This document shows positions 25,667 through 35,136 of a stretch of DNA of 64,000 nt, piece after piece. Under the pieces are notes generated by a model. The model made no database searches. It was not told the origin of the DNA and was given only the letters and a program-made list of their open reading frames with translations. Positions within the stretch are counted from its first letter, which is position 1; the number at the start of each line of letters is the position of its first letter. The DNA comes from Parasedimentitalea denitrificans. Lineage in GTDB: Bacteria; Pseudomonadota; Alphaproteobacteria; Rhodobacterales; Rhodobacteraceae. The translations under genes were made by a program, and so were the position numbers. The stretch spans positions 1-64,000 of the forward strand of contig NZ_QHLQ01000009.1 in NCBI RefSeq assembly GCF_011813015.1, written 5' to 3'.

Positions 25667-28084
25667 CTATTGCGGCAGATTGGCGAGACCGGATTTCTGC
25701 ATCAGTTCCGCAGCCTCTTTTTCTAATAGTTTTTCCAGCCCCGCGCCCTTGATCGGGACCTTGCCCATTTCGAGCAGTAGCGGTGCGGCTAAGGGAGTTA
25801 TGCGGGGAAGGTGCAGCAGGTCGATGTTGCCTTGGATGCGGGTGATCATGTCCTCGATCCGGCCAAAGTCGACCAGTCCTCGCAGGGCCTCGGTTCGGGT
25901 GATTTGCAGCATCAGGTGGTCGGGGTCGTATTTGCGCAGGGTGTCATACAGGATGTCGGAGGAAAACGTCGCCTGCCGCCCATTTTTGCGGGCTGAGGGC
26001 GTGTTGCGTTCGATGAGCCCGGCGATGGTGGCGCAGCCGCGAAAGCTGCGCTTCATCACGGCGTTTTCGCCTAGCCAGCCGTCTAGCCCATCGCGCAGGG
26101 CGGCGATGTCGAACAGCGGCTCGGGGTCGGTTAGGGTTTCCAGGCCCCAGATCATGGTAGCGTAGTCGGTGGCGACAAAGCCGAGAGGATCCAGTCCCAT
26201 TTCCTCCATCCGTTTGGTCAGCAGCAGGCCAAGCGTTTGTTGTGCGTTGCGCCCGGCAAAGCCGTAGATACACAGGTGCGGGTGATCCTGATGGGGAAAG
26301 CTTTCGATCAGCAGGCGGTTGGGCTGCGGCAGTTTTGAGACTTCGCGTTGTAGCATCAGCCAGTCGGCGGTGTGGTTTGGCAGGTTGGGCCAGCTGTCCT
26401 GTTGTAGCAGGGTTAGAATGCGGCTGCTGAGCTGGGTAGAGGTGGCGAATTTGGTACCGCTGAAGGTGGCGATCTTGGGCATTTTGCCGCTGCGGCGCTT
26501 CACCTCGACCGTCATGTCACGCAGGCCCTCGTATCGGACGGTCTGGCCGCCAATCAAGAACGTGTCGCCGGGGGTGAGCGTGGCGGCAAAGGCTTCCTCG
26601 ATCTCGCCCAAAGGTTTGCCGCCGCGGCTGCGTTTTAGGCGAACCTTGAGCGTATCGGTGTCCTGAATAGTGCCAAGATTCATACGGATACGTTGGGTGG
26701 CACGCGGGTCGCGCAACTGCCAGCGCCCGTCAGGACGTTGTAGCAGGCGTTGCCATTTGTCGTATGCTTTCAGCGCATAGCCACCTGTGGCGCAGAACTC
26801 GAGACAGGCGTCAAACTCAGCGCGGGGCAGGGTGGCAAAGGCTCCGGCTGATGTCATTTCGGCGAACAGATCATCGGCGTGAAACGGGCCTGCGCAGGCG
26901 GCAATCAGGATATGCTGGCACAAGACATCGCGCGGGCCTGATCCGCGGGCTTCGCCGTCTAGATCGCCCTCGCGCACAGCCTCTAGCGCGGCGCGGCATT
27001 CGACCACTTCGAACCGGTTGGCTGGGACTAGTAATGCCTTGGATGGGGTGTTGTAGCTGTGGTTGGCGCGGCCGATGCGTTGCACCAGACGTTTGACATT
27101 CTTGGGCGCGCCGATCTGGATCACCAGATCCACGTCGCCCCAATCAAGCCCCAGATCCAATGACCCTGTGCAGACAATCGCCCGTAGATCACCACGGACC
27201 ATTGCTGCCTCAACCCGGTCGCGTTGTTCGCGGCCCAATGATCCGTGGTGGATGCCGATGGGTAGGGCATCTTCATTGGCAAGCCACAGATTGTGAAAGA
27301 AAATCTCGGCCTGGGCTCGGGTGTTGTGAAAGATCAGCGTGGTGTTGTGGGCTTTGATCTGCTGCATCACAGCGGGGATGGAATAGGCGGCTCCACCGCC
27401 AGCCCAGGGTGGGGCCTCGGTTGTTTCCAGCATCTGGATGTCGGGCGTCGGGCCGGGGTCGGCCTGCAGGATTTCGCAAGAGTCGGGATGGCGGGCAAGA
27501 AACTGCGCGATGGCCTGTGGGTCATCCACTGTGGCTGACAATCCAACACGACGCAGATTGGGGCAAAGCGTTTGTAGGCGGGCCAATGCCAGCATCAGCT
27601 GATCACCGCGTTTGCTTTCGGCTAGGGCGTGGATTTCATCCACCACCACTCGCTGCAACCCGGCAAAGGTGCGGGCGGCGTCGTCATAGCTGGTCAGCAG
27701 CGCGAGGCTTTCGGGGGTGGTCAGCAGGATATGGGGCGGGTCGGCGCGCTGGCGTTTCTTGCGCGATTGCGGCGTGTCGCCGGTGCGATCATCAATGCGC
27801 ATCGGCAGGTCCATTTCATCCACCGGGGTGCGCAGGTTCCGTTTGATATCAGCGGCTAGGGCCTTGAGGGGGGAGATATAGAGGGTGTGGAGGCCTTGGT
27901 GCTGGCCATCCGCCAGTTCAGCCAATGTGGGCAGGAACCCAGCCATAGTCTTGCCGCCACCCGTTGGGGCGATGAGCAGGGTTGCAGGATCATCCGCGCG
28001 GTCCAGCATCATTTTCTGGTGCGGGTGGATTGTCCAGTTTCGGCTGGTGAACCAATTCGTGATAGCCACGTTGAGAACAGTCAT
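25667..28084 (-). CDS. Ligase-associated DEXH-box helicase (Lhr-like)
   Basis: An 805-aa superfamily 2 helicase. Motif I is APTGGGKTMAGFLP (about 39-52), motif II VDEIHALAESKRG (about 147-159) and motif III GLSATVDDP. Motif VI is QRIGRANHSYNTPS, followed by the Lhr-type winged-helix and C-terminal domains. The shorter Lhr core acts with PdeM in the ligase-associated damage-response set. The ligase and MBL exonuclease usually found with it are not in this window. CAGGGAAC precedes the ATG. Confidence 0.92.
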   Translation of the reverse strand: MTVLNVAITNWFTSRNWTIHPHQKMMLDRADDPATLLIAPTGGGKTMAGFLPTLAELADGQHQGLHTLYISPLKALAADIKRNLRTPVDEMDLPMRIDDRTGDTPQSRKKRQRADPPHILLTTPESLALLTSYDDAARTFAGLQRVVVDEIHALAESKRGDQLMLALARLQTLCPNLRRVGLSATVDDPQAIAQFLARHPDSCEILQADPGPTPDIQMLETTEAPPWAGGGAAYSIPAVMQQIKAHNTTLIFHNTRAQAEIFFHNLWLANEDALPIGIHHGSLGREQRDRVEAAMVRGDLRAIVCTGSLDLGLDWGDVDLVIQIGAPKNVKRLVQRIGRANHSYNTPSKALLVPANRFEVVECRAALEAVREGDLDGEARGSGPRDVLCQHILIAACAGPFHADDLFAEMTSAGAFATLPRAEFDACLEFCATGGYALKAYDKWQRLLQRPDGRWQLRDPRATQRIRMNLGTIQDTDTLKVRLKRSRGGKPLGEIEEAFAATLTPGDTFLIGGQTVRYEGLRDMTVEVKRRSGKMPKIATFSGTKFATSTQLSSRILTLLQQDSWPNLPNHTADWLMLQREVSKLPQPNRLLIESFPHQDHPHLCIYGFAGRNAQQTLGLLLTKRMEEMGLDPLGFVATDYATMIWGLETLTDPEPLFDIAALRDGLDGWLGENAVMKRSFRGCATIAGLIERNTPSARKNGRQATFSSDILYDTLRKYDPDHLMLQITRTEALRGLVDFGRIEDMITRIQGNIDLLHLPRITPLAAPLLLEMGKVPIKGAGLEKLLEKEAAELMQKSGLANLPQ

Positions 28085-28233
28085 GTTCCCTGTTTAGTCC
28101 AATCTGCTAACCGTGCCAATTAGCAAATCCTATGCTCTCCATTTCCCGCAACTGCGCTGCCGACGGCAGCGCCACGCCCAACAGGAGGAGACTTGTTCGC
28201 AGAACAAATTGACGACGGGCGGGAGAACTCCGC
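28085..28233. other. Intergenic palindromes upstream of the helicase
   Basis: Contains GCGCTGCC-gac-GGCAGCGC (28150-28168) and TTGTTC-gca-GAACAA (about 28193-28207). Either may help end the ATPase transcript that runs into this region, but neither has a clear T tract. Confidence 0.45.
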
Positions 28234-29571
28234 CTATTTCACGATCACTTCGTCCTTGACGAACATGTTGGCCCAGGCGCGGTCGATCAGGTCGGGGGAC
28301 ATCTGGTAAGGGATGCCTTCGAATTCGCAGATGGCGATCATCTGGTCGATCAGGAATACCGGCTGATAGTTGGCGTAGATGTTGTCGATGGTCGGGTATT
28401 TGTGCTTCAGCAGGTGCACCAGAGTGGCCTCGTCCAGTGCCATGCCTTTTTTGCGCGCTACCAGCGCGAAGATCTTCAGGAAGTTTTCCTGGCTTGGGCC
28501 GTCGATCTTGATCTTAAAGAAGATCCGGCGCAGGGCGGCGGTATCGAAGATCTCGTTCGGGTGGAAGTTGGTAGAGAAGATCACGAGGGTGTCAAAAGGC
28601 ACCTCGAATTTTTCACCTGATTGCAGGGCGAGGATATCTTTGCTTTCCTCTAGCGGTACAATCCAGCGGTTGATCAGGGACTGCGGTGATTCAGCCTGAC
28701 GACCAAGGTCATCGACGATGAAAATGCCGCCGGTGGATTTCAGCTGTAGCGGTGCCTGATAGGTGCGCGCGGTGGGGTTATAGACCAAGTCCAGCATGTC
28801 CAGCGACAGCTCACCGCCGGTGACAACGGTTGGGCGTTGGCAGCAGACATAGCGGCTGTCAAAGCGACGGGCGCGGCGCAGAGAGTTGGGATCGTCGCCT
28901 GTTTGTTCGATCGCAGTGTGCACAATCGGGTCATAGACGGTGATCACCTGACCGGCATATTCGATCGCGAAGGGCACATAGACCTGATCGCCAAGGGCAT
29001 CGCGAATACCGTTTGAGATTGAGGACTTACCATTGCCCGGAGGGCCGTACATCAGGATAGAGCGACCGGCGCTGACCGCTGGCCCAAGGTGGTCGAGCAG
29101 ACTGGGCGGCAACACCAGATGGCCCATTGCATTGGTCAACTGGTCACGGGTGACCTGAATATTCCGGATCGACTGGCGTTTCACCTGTTCACGGTAAACA
29201 TCCAGCGGGACAGGCATGGCGCCGAAGTATTCGGATTGTGCTAGCGCATCCAGTGCGCGGGCCTTGCCGGCGTCGGTCAGCTGATACCCCATCTCATTGC
29301 CGCTGTTGGCGTTCAGGGTGCCGGTGGCTTCTAGCAGTTTTTGTTCGCGGGCGATGTCGACCAGTTCCTGCGTGACAGACATCGGCAGGCAGATAGCCTC
29401 TGCGATGTCGCTGACCATGTCGACGTTCTTGCGAAAGATAGTCTTGAGCAGGATATCCCGCATCATCACCGGTGGTAGCAGCATCTGTTCCAGCCCCTTG
29501 GGGGCAGGGGGGGCCATCACGTTCGAGGTTTGCATATTCATGGGTAAAGGGCCTGTTGCTGGACGCTGCAT
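28234..29571 (-). CDS. Winged-helix AAA+ ATPase attached to the tad pilus cluster
   Basis: About 445 aa. The N-terminal part (about 30-135) looks like a winged helix (VDMVSDIAEAICLPMSVTQE), with GYQLTDAGKARALDALA as a second part. The AAA+ core has GPPGNGKSS (176-184), a Walker B GGIFIVDDLGRQ (281-292), sensor FSTNFHP and arginine-finger candidates AALRRIFFKI. There is no transmembrane segment. It lies downstream of cpaA in the same direction. Similar ATPases accompany tad genes in related genomes as I recall, but their job is not established. Several start codons are possible (29571, 29541); I chose 29571. Confidence 0.85.
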   Translation of the reverse strand: MQRPATGPLPMNMQTSNVMAPPAPKGLEQMLLPPVMMRDILLKTIFRKNVDMVSDIAEAICLPMSVTQELVDIAREQKLLEATGTLNANSGNEMGYQLTDAGKARALDALAQSEYFGAMPVPLDVYREQVKRQSIRNIQVTRDQLTNAMGHLVLPPSLLDHLGPAVSAGRSILMYGPPGNGKSSISNGIRDALGDQVYVPFAIEYAGQVITVYDPIVHTAIEQTGDDPNSLRRARRFDSRYVCCQRPTVVTGGELSLDMLDLVYNPTARTYQAPLQLKSTGGIFIVDDLGRQAESPQSLINRWIVPLEESKDILALQSGEKFEVPFDTLVIFSTNFHPNEIFDTAALRRIFFKIKIDGPSQENFLKIFALVARKKGMALDEATLVHLLKHKYPTIDNIYANYQPVFLIDQMIAICEFEGIPYQMSPDLIDRAWANMFVKDEVIVK

Positions 29572-29706
29572 CGGTGCACACCCATCCAAGATAGACGGGC
29601 GCGGTTTCAGAACAGTTTATTCAGCAGTGTGGCAATAGCGGGGCAAAGCTGTAGCAATTCGGCGGTTGTTGCGCCTGTACAGGTCGGATGCCCCGAAAAA
29701 GGTTGG

Positions 29707-30219
29707 TTAGCTACTGGGTCCAAGGGTGGCGCCAAGGATCAGGTAGATTGCCAGTGTTCCGCCTAAGCACAGGCCCATAGGGAATTTTTTTCCTACATTC
29801 CAACTTTGCCATTCCGGAGCCAGCTTGCGAAGAGGGGTGTGTTTGGCAATACGGTGGGTGGCAAAACCAGCCAAAAGGTTCGCGGCAAAAATCAGCATAA
29901 TTAGCCGTAAATCGCCAAAGGCAACCAGCGGCGCAGCGGCCCCGGCAAACTTGGCATCGCCGGCGCCGACCAATCCGCCGCTATAGAACAGGAAGCCCAG
30001 GCCGATGCCGATAGGCAGGTGTAGCAATTGCCAGCCGTAGTCTGTCCAAGACATCAGGAACGGGCCGACAACAATGAATATCACCGCTGTCAGATCCACG
30101 GCCCAGTTGGGAATTCGCATTCCGCGCAGGTCGGTCAGCATGATCGCATAGCAAATAGGCAGCACAAATGGCAGAAACCAAAATGCTACATGAGCCGGAA
30201 TGACCGGAAGTGCCAACAT
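29707..30219 (-). CDS. cpaA: Prepilin peptidase CpaA/TadV
   Basis: A 170-aa inner-membrane aspartic protease of the A24 family, lacking the methylase domain. The two catalytic aspartates are Asp30 in MLTDLRGMRIPN and Asp88 in the GAGDAK motif. About five hydrophobic helices. It should cleave the Flp pilin leaders at the Gly of their G-A-V-T-V-D/E-like site. It starts just after the stop codon of the upstream TPR gene, with AGAAGG nine bases before the ATG. Confidence 0.92.
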   Translation of the reverse strand: MLALPVIPAHVAFWFLPFVLPICYAIMLTDLRGMRIPNWAVDLTAVIFIVVGPFLMSWTDYGWQLLHLPIGIGLGFLFYSGGLVGAGDAKFAGAAAPLVAFGDLRLIMLIFAANLLAGFATHRIAKHTPLRKLAPEWQSWNVGKKFPMGLCLGGTLAIYLILGATLGPSS

Positions 30220-30222
30220 GAG

Positions 30223-31071
30223 TTAGGCGCCTTCTAATGCGCGCAGGCTGCGTACCGCTTCTTCGAAGTGTTGCGGATGAGTGCTGATGGCTTCGCGTAG
30301 CAGACCTTCGCCTGTGGCAACGTCGCCTTGCTTGATCGCTGCCAAAGCCATGGTGTGTAGCAGTTGAGAGCGTTCGACCTGACCCATCGGGATCACTGGC
30401 AGGCTGTAGTTGCGCTGAGCGCCACGGGCCAGAACCAAGTTGTTCTTGGCTGTGAACAGTGCCTGATCCTGACGGATGGCTTCGCCAAAGAGGCGTTCGG
30501 CCTCGGCGTAGTCACCGCGGGTCAGTTTTGAGTAGCCCCAGTTGTTCATCACGCCAGCAGGGCGGGTGGTCAGCGATACAGCGATTTCGTAAAAGCTGTC
30601 CGCCCGTTTCCAATCCTTGTTGGCATCCGCGACCATGGCTTCTAGCCGGTAGCGTTTGAATGTCTCGTGGGTTGGGGGAACCTTGTCCAAGGCTGTCCGG
30701 GCTGCTTCCCAATCGCCATTGCGGATCAGGGCATCGGCCAGGTCGACCATGTCGTCATTGGTCGCGCCCTCCATTGAGGTCACTTTCTTCCAAGTCGTGG
30801 CGGCCTCGACATTGCGTTTGGCGCGAACCAGAGATTTCGCCATTCCCCGTTGCAGGTCAATGCGATCAGCGTTGCCCTGTAATGTGCGAGCGAAATAGTC
30901 CACTGCCTCGTTCGGGTCGGCGGCGGTTAGCATCACATCGTTGAGGTCTGTTTCATCCACCACATTGACGTCCTGAAAGGCGCGTTCAACGGTGGAGGCG
31001 TCTTTATCTTCACAGGCTGACAGGAACATTCCCCCGGCCAGACATGCGGATACAAGAAATATTTGGCGCAT
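30223..31071 (-). CDS. TPR lipoprotein of the tad cluster (TadD-like, first copy)
   Basis: A 282-aa exported lipoprotein: signal peptide with lipobox FLSAC, Cys20. TPR repeats fill about residues 50-275, with recurrent A...Y/W...A.. patterns such as WGYSKLTRGDYAEAERLFGE. TadD-type lipoproteins help place or multimerise the CpaC secretin. It lies between the second TPR gene and cpaA. AAAGGA precedes the ATG. It is a likely paralogue of the 195-aa neighbour but much longer. Confidence 0.88.
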   Translation of the reverse strand: MRQIFLVSACLAGGMFLSACEDKDASTVERAFQDVNVVDETDLNDVMLTAADPNEAVDYFARTLQGNADRIDLQRGMAKSLVRAKRNVEAATTWKKVTSMEGATNDDMVDLADALIRNGDWEAARTALDKVPPTHETFKRYRLEAMVADANKDWKRADSFYEIAVSLTTRPAGVMNNWGYSKLTRGDYAEAERLFGEAIRQDQALFTAKNNLVLARGAQRNYSLPVIPMGQVERSQLLHTMALAAIKQGDVATGEGLLREAISTHPQHFEEAVRSLRALEGA

Positions 31072-31099
31072 TTTTGCGTCCTTTACTGCTCTGCCCTAA

Positions 31100-31687
31100 T
31101 CATGGTGTCTGGCGGATCAGGATGTTCCCACGGCCACGCTGCACCAATTCGTATTCTTGGTTTTGTCCAGTAGTAATAGCAGAATTCTCCAAATTTGCGA
31201 GTGCCAAGCGCAAATTCTCACGGATTGGGGCACTTTCGCCATTATCCAGGGCATATGCACGCCGTAAAACCTGCTCTGCCTCGGCATATTTGCCCTGTTC
31301 CATCAGTAAAACGCCAAGATTGTTCATACCTTCGGGCCAGTCCGGCTCTTTTTCTATGGCGCGACGTAACAGGGGTTCGGCCTGACCCAGACGCCCGAGA
31401 CTAAGATTTGCTGTGCCTAGGCTGGATAGAACCTCGCCGGTCATGCCGTGTTCCAATGCCGCGCGGGTAAAAGCCTCAAGCGCCAGCTCATATTCCTGGG
31501 CTTCCATCAACCGGTGTCCAACCTCTAGCCCGTCTTCGGCTTCGGCGCGGTGATCTATACCGGGAGCCCAGGGATTGGTGGGATCAAGTGGTTCCTCAGA
31601 CGCGCAAGACGCCACCACTGCGCAAACAGTGATGGCGATCAAGGTCTTGTGAAACAGTGCGGGCATGGCCCCACCCGTTGGTTTCAT
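31100..31687 (-). CDS. tadD: TPR lipoprotein TadD
   Basis: A 195-aa lipoprotein. The hydrophobic leader ends in the lipobox VVASC (Cys about 28), followed by three to four TPR units (about 55-160, such as LGTANLSLGRLGQAEPLLRR and NNLGVLLMEQGKYAEAEQVL). This size and position after tadC match TadD, the secretin pilotin-like protein. It begins two bases after the tadC stop codon. An in-frame ATG seven codons later is an alternative. Confidence 0.88.
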   Translation of the reverse strand: MKPTGGAMPALFHKTLIAITVCAVVASCASEEPLDPTNPWAPGIDHRAEAEDGLEVGHRLMEAQEYELALEAFTRAALEHGMTGEVLSSLGTANLSLGRLGQAEPLLRRAIEKEPDWPEGMNNLGVLLMEQGKYAEAEQVLRRAYALDNGESAPIRENLRLALANLENSAITTGQNQEYELVQRGRGNILIRQTP

Positions 31688-31689
31688 AT

Positions 31690-32670
31690 TTAATTGCCTG
31701 AGTTGCCCAAAGTTGAGATGTTCTTCATCGACGGGCCGACCAGAATGATCAGCAGCGGCGGAAGCGTCAGGCCCATTGTGGCAAGGGTCATTTTGGTTGG
31801 CAACTTGTTTGCGGCCTCTTCGGCGCGCATTACGCGTTTATCTCGCATTTCGGCCGCATAAACCCGCAGCGCATCGGCGATAGAGGTACCAAAAGTGGCC
31901 GATTGGATCATCACAGTCACAAACGAGGACAGATCCTGGACGTCACAACGTGTGGCCATGTCTTTTAGTACTTTTTCCTTATCCTTACCGGCCTTCATTT
32001 CATAGGCAACGATATCGAATTCATCGGCCAGTTCAGGATAAGAGGCGTGCAGTTCTTTGGCGACGCGGACGATGGCCTGATCGAGCGACTGTCCGGCCTC
32101 GACGCAGACCAGCATAAGGTCAAGCGCGTCAGGGAAACCGGCGGTGATGGCATCTTTGCGCTCGGCAATGCGGCGGGTGATCCAGTACTTGGGAACCATA
32201 TAGCCAGCCGCGCCGGGACCGATGATGCGGATCATCTGCTGTTGGCCGTCATAGTCCGCATCTGCCTTTAGGATGTAGACAAAGACTAGCCCCAAGATGA
32301 GACCAACGATGCCGAGGGCAAACTGGGAAAAGTGGAAGAACCGAACCGAGTCCTTGGACTGATAGCCAGCTTGGCGCAGTTTCAGTTCCATCGCCGAGAG
32401 TTCATCGGCGTTCTGTGGCTCTAGGAAACTGGCGAACTTCTTGAGCTGTTCGTTCCGGCTGCCCTGACGTAAACGTTCTTTTTGCGGTTTTTCCTTGGTT
32501 TCAGGATTGTCGTTTTTCTTTAGCTTAGCCAACGGATCTTCGCGTTGGTTCAACAAAAGAGGGATCGTCAGCAGGATCATAAATATACCCAGCAGACCAA
32601 TCACCAGCAGAGGACCAAAGTCGCCTAGGTGTTCAGTAATAAAGGCATTGATGTTCGTCAGGAATTCCAT
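31690..32670 (-). CDS. tadC: Tad pilus inner-membrane platform protein TadC
   Basis: A 326-aa GspF/T2SF-family protein. An N-terminal transmembrane helix (about 15-38) is followed by a charged cytosolic region (QREDPLAKLKKNDNPETKEK). The conserved T2SF domain has AGQSLDQAIVRVAKE (about 192-206), and C-terminal helices end with LPPLLIILVGPSM. With TadB it forms the platform on which the ATPase acts. It lies 12 bases after tadB. Confidence 0.93.
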   Translation of the reverse strand: MEFLTNINAFITEHLGDFGPLLVIGLLGIFMILLTIPLLLNQREDPLAKLKKNDNPETKEKPQKERLRQGSRNEQLKKFASFLEPQNADELSAMELKLRQAGYQSKDSVRFFHFSQFALGIVGLILGLVFVYILKADADYDGQQQMIRIIGPGAAGYMVPKYWITRRIAERKDAITAGFPDALDLMLVCVEAGQSLDQAIVRVAKELHASYPELADEFDIVAYEMKAGKDKEKVLKDMATRCDVQDLSSFVTVMIQSATFGTSIADALRVYAAEMRDKRVMRAEEAANKLPTKMTLATMGLTLPPLLIILVGPSMKNISTLGNSGN

Positions 32671-32682
32671 GTCGAGTTGCCT

Positions 32683-33651
32683 TTATACTTTGATATTAGT
32701 CAGCGCGCGCATGACGAATAGGTTTGCGGTCAACAATACTCCGACAATGAAACAGCACGGAATAAAGTATGGGTGGTCCAGAACCTCGTCATAGAAGTGC
32801 GGATCTTTTGCCAGCGTTCCCATCAAGGCCAGCAGCGGGAAGGCAGATAGAAACTTGCCGGACCATTGTGCCTCGGCGGTGATTGCCTTGACCCGACGAA
32901 ACAGGCGGAAGCGAGCCCGGATCACCTTGGCCAAGCCGGCCAGAACTTCGGCAAGGTTACCACCTGACTGCGCCTGAATGGTAACTGCAACAGCCAGGAA
33001 CCGCATATCCTGCATGTCCAGCCGTTCGGCCATTTCCTTAAGCGATTCACCGATGTCACGGCCATATGCGCTTTCGTCTGCGATCATGCCGAATTCAGTG
33101 CCCAAGGGATCACTTACTTCTTTGGCAACCATCTGAACTGCTGCCATAAACGGGTGGCCGACCCGCAGACTGCGCACGATCAATTCAACAGCATCGGGTA
33201 GCTGTTCCTCGATCAATGTCATGCGTTTCTTGGCCTTGTTGTTGACCCACAGGAATACCGCAGAGACGCCAATAATGACGGATGCCAAGATGCGCAGTGG
33301 CAGTTGGGTATCCGTACCTATGGTCAGGCCGACAAAGGCAAGGGCCGCAAGGCCACCCATGATCATGACCAATTGCCGAGGTGAAAAGGCGATAGCTGCT
33401 TTTTGTGCTTTGTCGGCGAGCAATGAATACAGTGGAATGGACTGCGTCTTCATATGCTGCTGCATTTCCTTGCGCAGCTGTTCCAGCACCTGCTCTCGGT
33501 TTCCGCCTTTGTCCAGCATTTCCAGGCGACGGTTGACGCGGCTGTTCAGGCTGATGGACTTGCCAAAGGCCACCAGATACAGGCCTTCGACCAGCACCAA
33601 GACGCCAACAAAAATCAGGCCATAGATAATTGGTTCTGCGCTAAGTTCCAT
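32683..33651 (-). CDS. tadB: Tad pilus inner-membrane platform protein TadB
   Basis: A 322-aa GspF/T2SF-family protein with helices at about 8-28, 90-125 and near the C-terminus. The T2SF domain shows VRSLRVGHPFMAAVQMVAKE (about 168-187) and AQSGGNLAEVLAGLAKVIR. Partner of TadC. The cpaF stop codon and the tadB start overlap as TAATG, so translation is coupled. Confidence 0.93.
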   Translation of the reverse strand: MELSAEPIIYGLIFVGVLVLVEGLYLVAFGKSISLNSRVNRRLEMLDKGGNREQVLEQLRKEMQQHMKTQSIPLYSLLADKAQKAAIAFSPRQLVMIMGGLAALAFVGLTIGTDTQLPLRILASVIIGVSAVFLWVNNKAKKRMTLIEEQLPDAVELIVRSLRVGHPFMAAVQMVAKEVSDPLGTEFGMIADESAYGRDIGESLKEMAERLDMQDMRFLAVAVTIQAQSGGNLAEVLAGLAKVIRARFRLFRRVKAITAEAQWSGKFLSAFPLLALMGTLAKDPHFYDEVLDHPYFIPCCFIVGVLLTANLFVMRALTNIKV

Positions 33652-35111
33652 TAGTGCGACTCCATCGTAGTGGGTTCATAAACCGAGGCGGGCAGGTCGT
33701 AGCCCCACATGCGGAAGCGTTCCGAATAGTGGCTGCGGACGCCTGTGGCGGTAAAATGGCCGATGATCTTGTTTTCAGGTGTTAGGCCAACGCGTTGGTA
33801 GCGGAAAATTTCCTGCATCGAGATTACATCGCCTTCCATACCGGTGATTTCGGTGATCGAGGTCATGCGGCGAGAACCATCCTGAAGGCGCGAGGCCTGA
33901 ACGATTAGGTTCACCGCAGAAGAAATCTGGCTGCGCACCGCCTTGAGCGGCATTTCGATACCAGCCATGGCGATCATGTTTTCTAGACGGCTGACCCCAT
34001 CACGGGCCGAGTTGGCGTGGATCGTGGTCATGGAACCGTCGTGGCCAGTGTTCATGGCCTGCAACATGTCGATAACTTCTTCGCCGCGCGTTTCGCCGAC
34101 GATGATACGGTCGGGGCGCATACGCAGGGCGTTTTTCAGACAGTCGCGGGGGGAGACTTCACCTTTGCCTTCGACGTTTGGCGGACGGCTTTCCATCCGG
34201 CCAACATGGGTCTGTTGCAGCTGAAGTTCGGCGGTATCCTCGATGGTCAGGATTCGTTCGGCGTTGTCGATGAAACTGGACAGTGCGTTCAGCGTCGTCG
34301 TTTTACCGGAACCGGTACCGCCGGATACGATTACATTCAGTCGGGTCGCAACAGCCGCTTGCAGATATGCAGCCATTTCTTCGTTGAAAGCCCCGAAATT
34401 TACCAGGTCATCGATGCCCAGTTTGTCTTTTTTAAACTTTCGGATCGAAACAAGTGAACCGTCTACCGCAATTGGGGGAACCATGGCGTTGAAACGAGAG
34501 CCATCAGCCAGTCGCGCATCGACATAGGGGTTGGATTCATCAACACGGCGACCAACAGCCGAGACGATTTTATCGATGATCCTGAGGAGGTGTTTTTCAT
34601 CCTTAAACGTCACATCGCTGAGCTGCAGCTTACCTGCGCGTTCAACAAAGACCTGCTGTGGACCGTTGACCAGAATGTCGTTGACGGTTTCATCCTGAAG
34701 CAGGGTTTCCAGTGGGCCCAGACCGGTGACTTCGTCGTACAGTTCTTTGGTTAGCGTCTGGCGGTCTTCGCGGTTAAGAACGATGCCTTTTTCTTCCAAA
34801 ATCTCACTAGAGATCGTGTTGATTTCTGAGCGAAGTTCTTTTTCGTTGGCGTTTTCCAATGCCGCGAGGTTCAGCTGTTCCAGCAATTCACGGTGCAGCT
34901 GGATCTTGATCTCGCCAAGCCGTTCCTTGCGCTTGCGTTCTTTGTCCTGGGGGGCTGCCTTGGCAGGCGCATTAGGCATGGGGCGACGCAGGGATGCATT
35001 TTGATTATCGGCTGGCGTAGGGGCAGCTACCTGAGCTGGCTTTGCCTCTTTTACTTTGGCAACCTGGGCAACCGGTTTTGCACCCGCCGTCTTTTTATAT
35101 TTGGAAAACAT
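33651..35111 (-). CDS. cpaF: Tad pilus assembly ATPase CpaF/TadA
   Basis: A 486-aa secretion-superfamily ATPase powering pilus assembly and probably retraction. A Pro/Ala/Lys-rich N-terminal tail (about 1-60) is followed by the N-terminal domain. Then come Walker [19 protein letters not shown] (near 262), an Asp box [12 protein letters not shown], Walker [16 protein letters not shown] and a His box with [17 protein letters not shown] lies six bases before the ATG. It follows cpaE with 25 bases between. Confidence 0.95.
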   Translation of the reverse strand: MFSKYKKTAGAKPVAQVAKVKEAKPAQVAAPTPADNQNASLRRPMPNAPAKAAPQDKERKRKERLGEIKIQLHRELLEQLNLAALENANEKELRSEINTISSEILEEKGIVLNREDRQTLTKELYDEVTGLGPLETLLQDETVNDILVNGPQQVFVERAGKLQLSDVTFKDEKHLLRIIDKIVSAVGRRVDESNPYVDARLADGSRFNAMVPPIAVDGSLVSIRKFKKDKLGIDDLVNFGAFNEEMAAYLQAAVATRLNVIVSGGTGSGKTTTLNALSSFIDNAERILTIEDTAELQLQQTHVGRMESRPPNVEGKGEVSPRDCLKNALRMRPDRIIVGETRGEEVIDMLQAMNTGHDGSMTTIHANSARDGVSRLENMIAMAGIEMPLKAVRSQISSAVNLIVQASRLQDGSRRMTSITEITGMEGDVISMQEIFRYQRVGLTPENKIIGHFTATGVRSHYSERFRMWGYDLPASVYEPTTMESH

Positions 35112-35136
35112 CTAATACCCCCAAGGTACGATTTAA

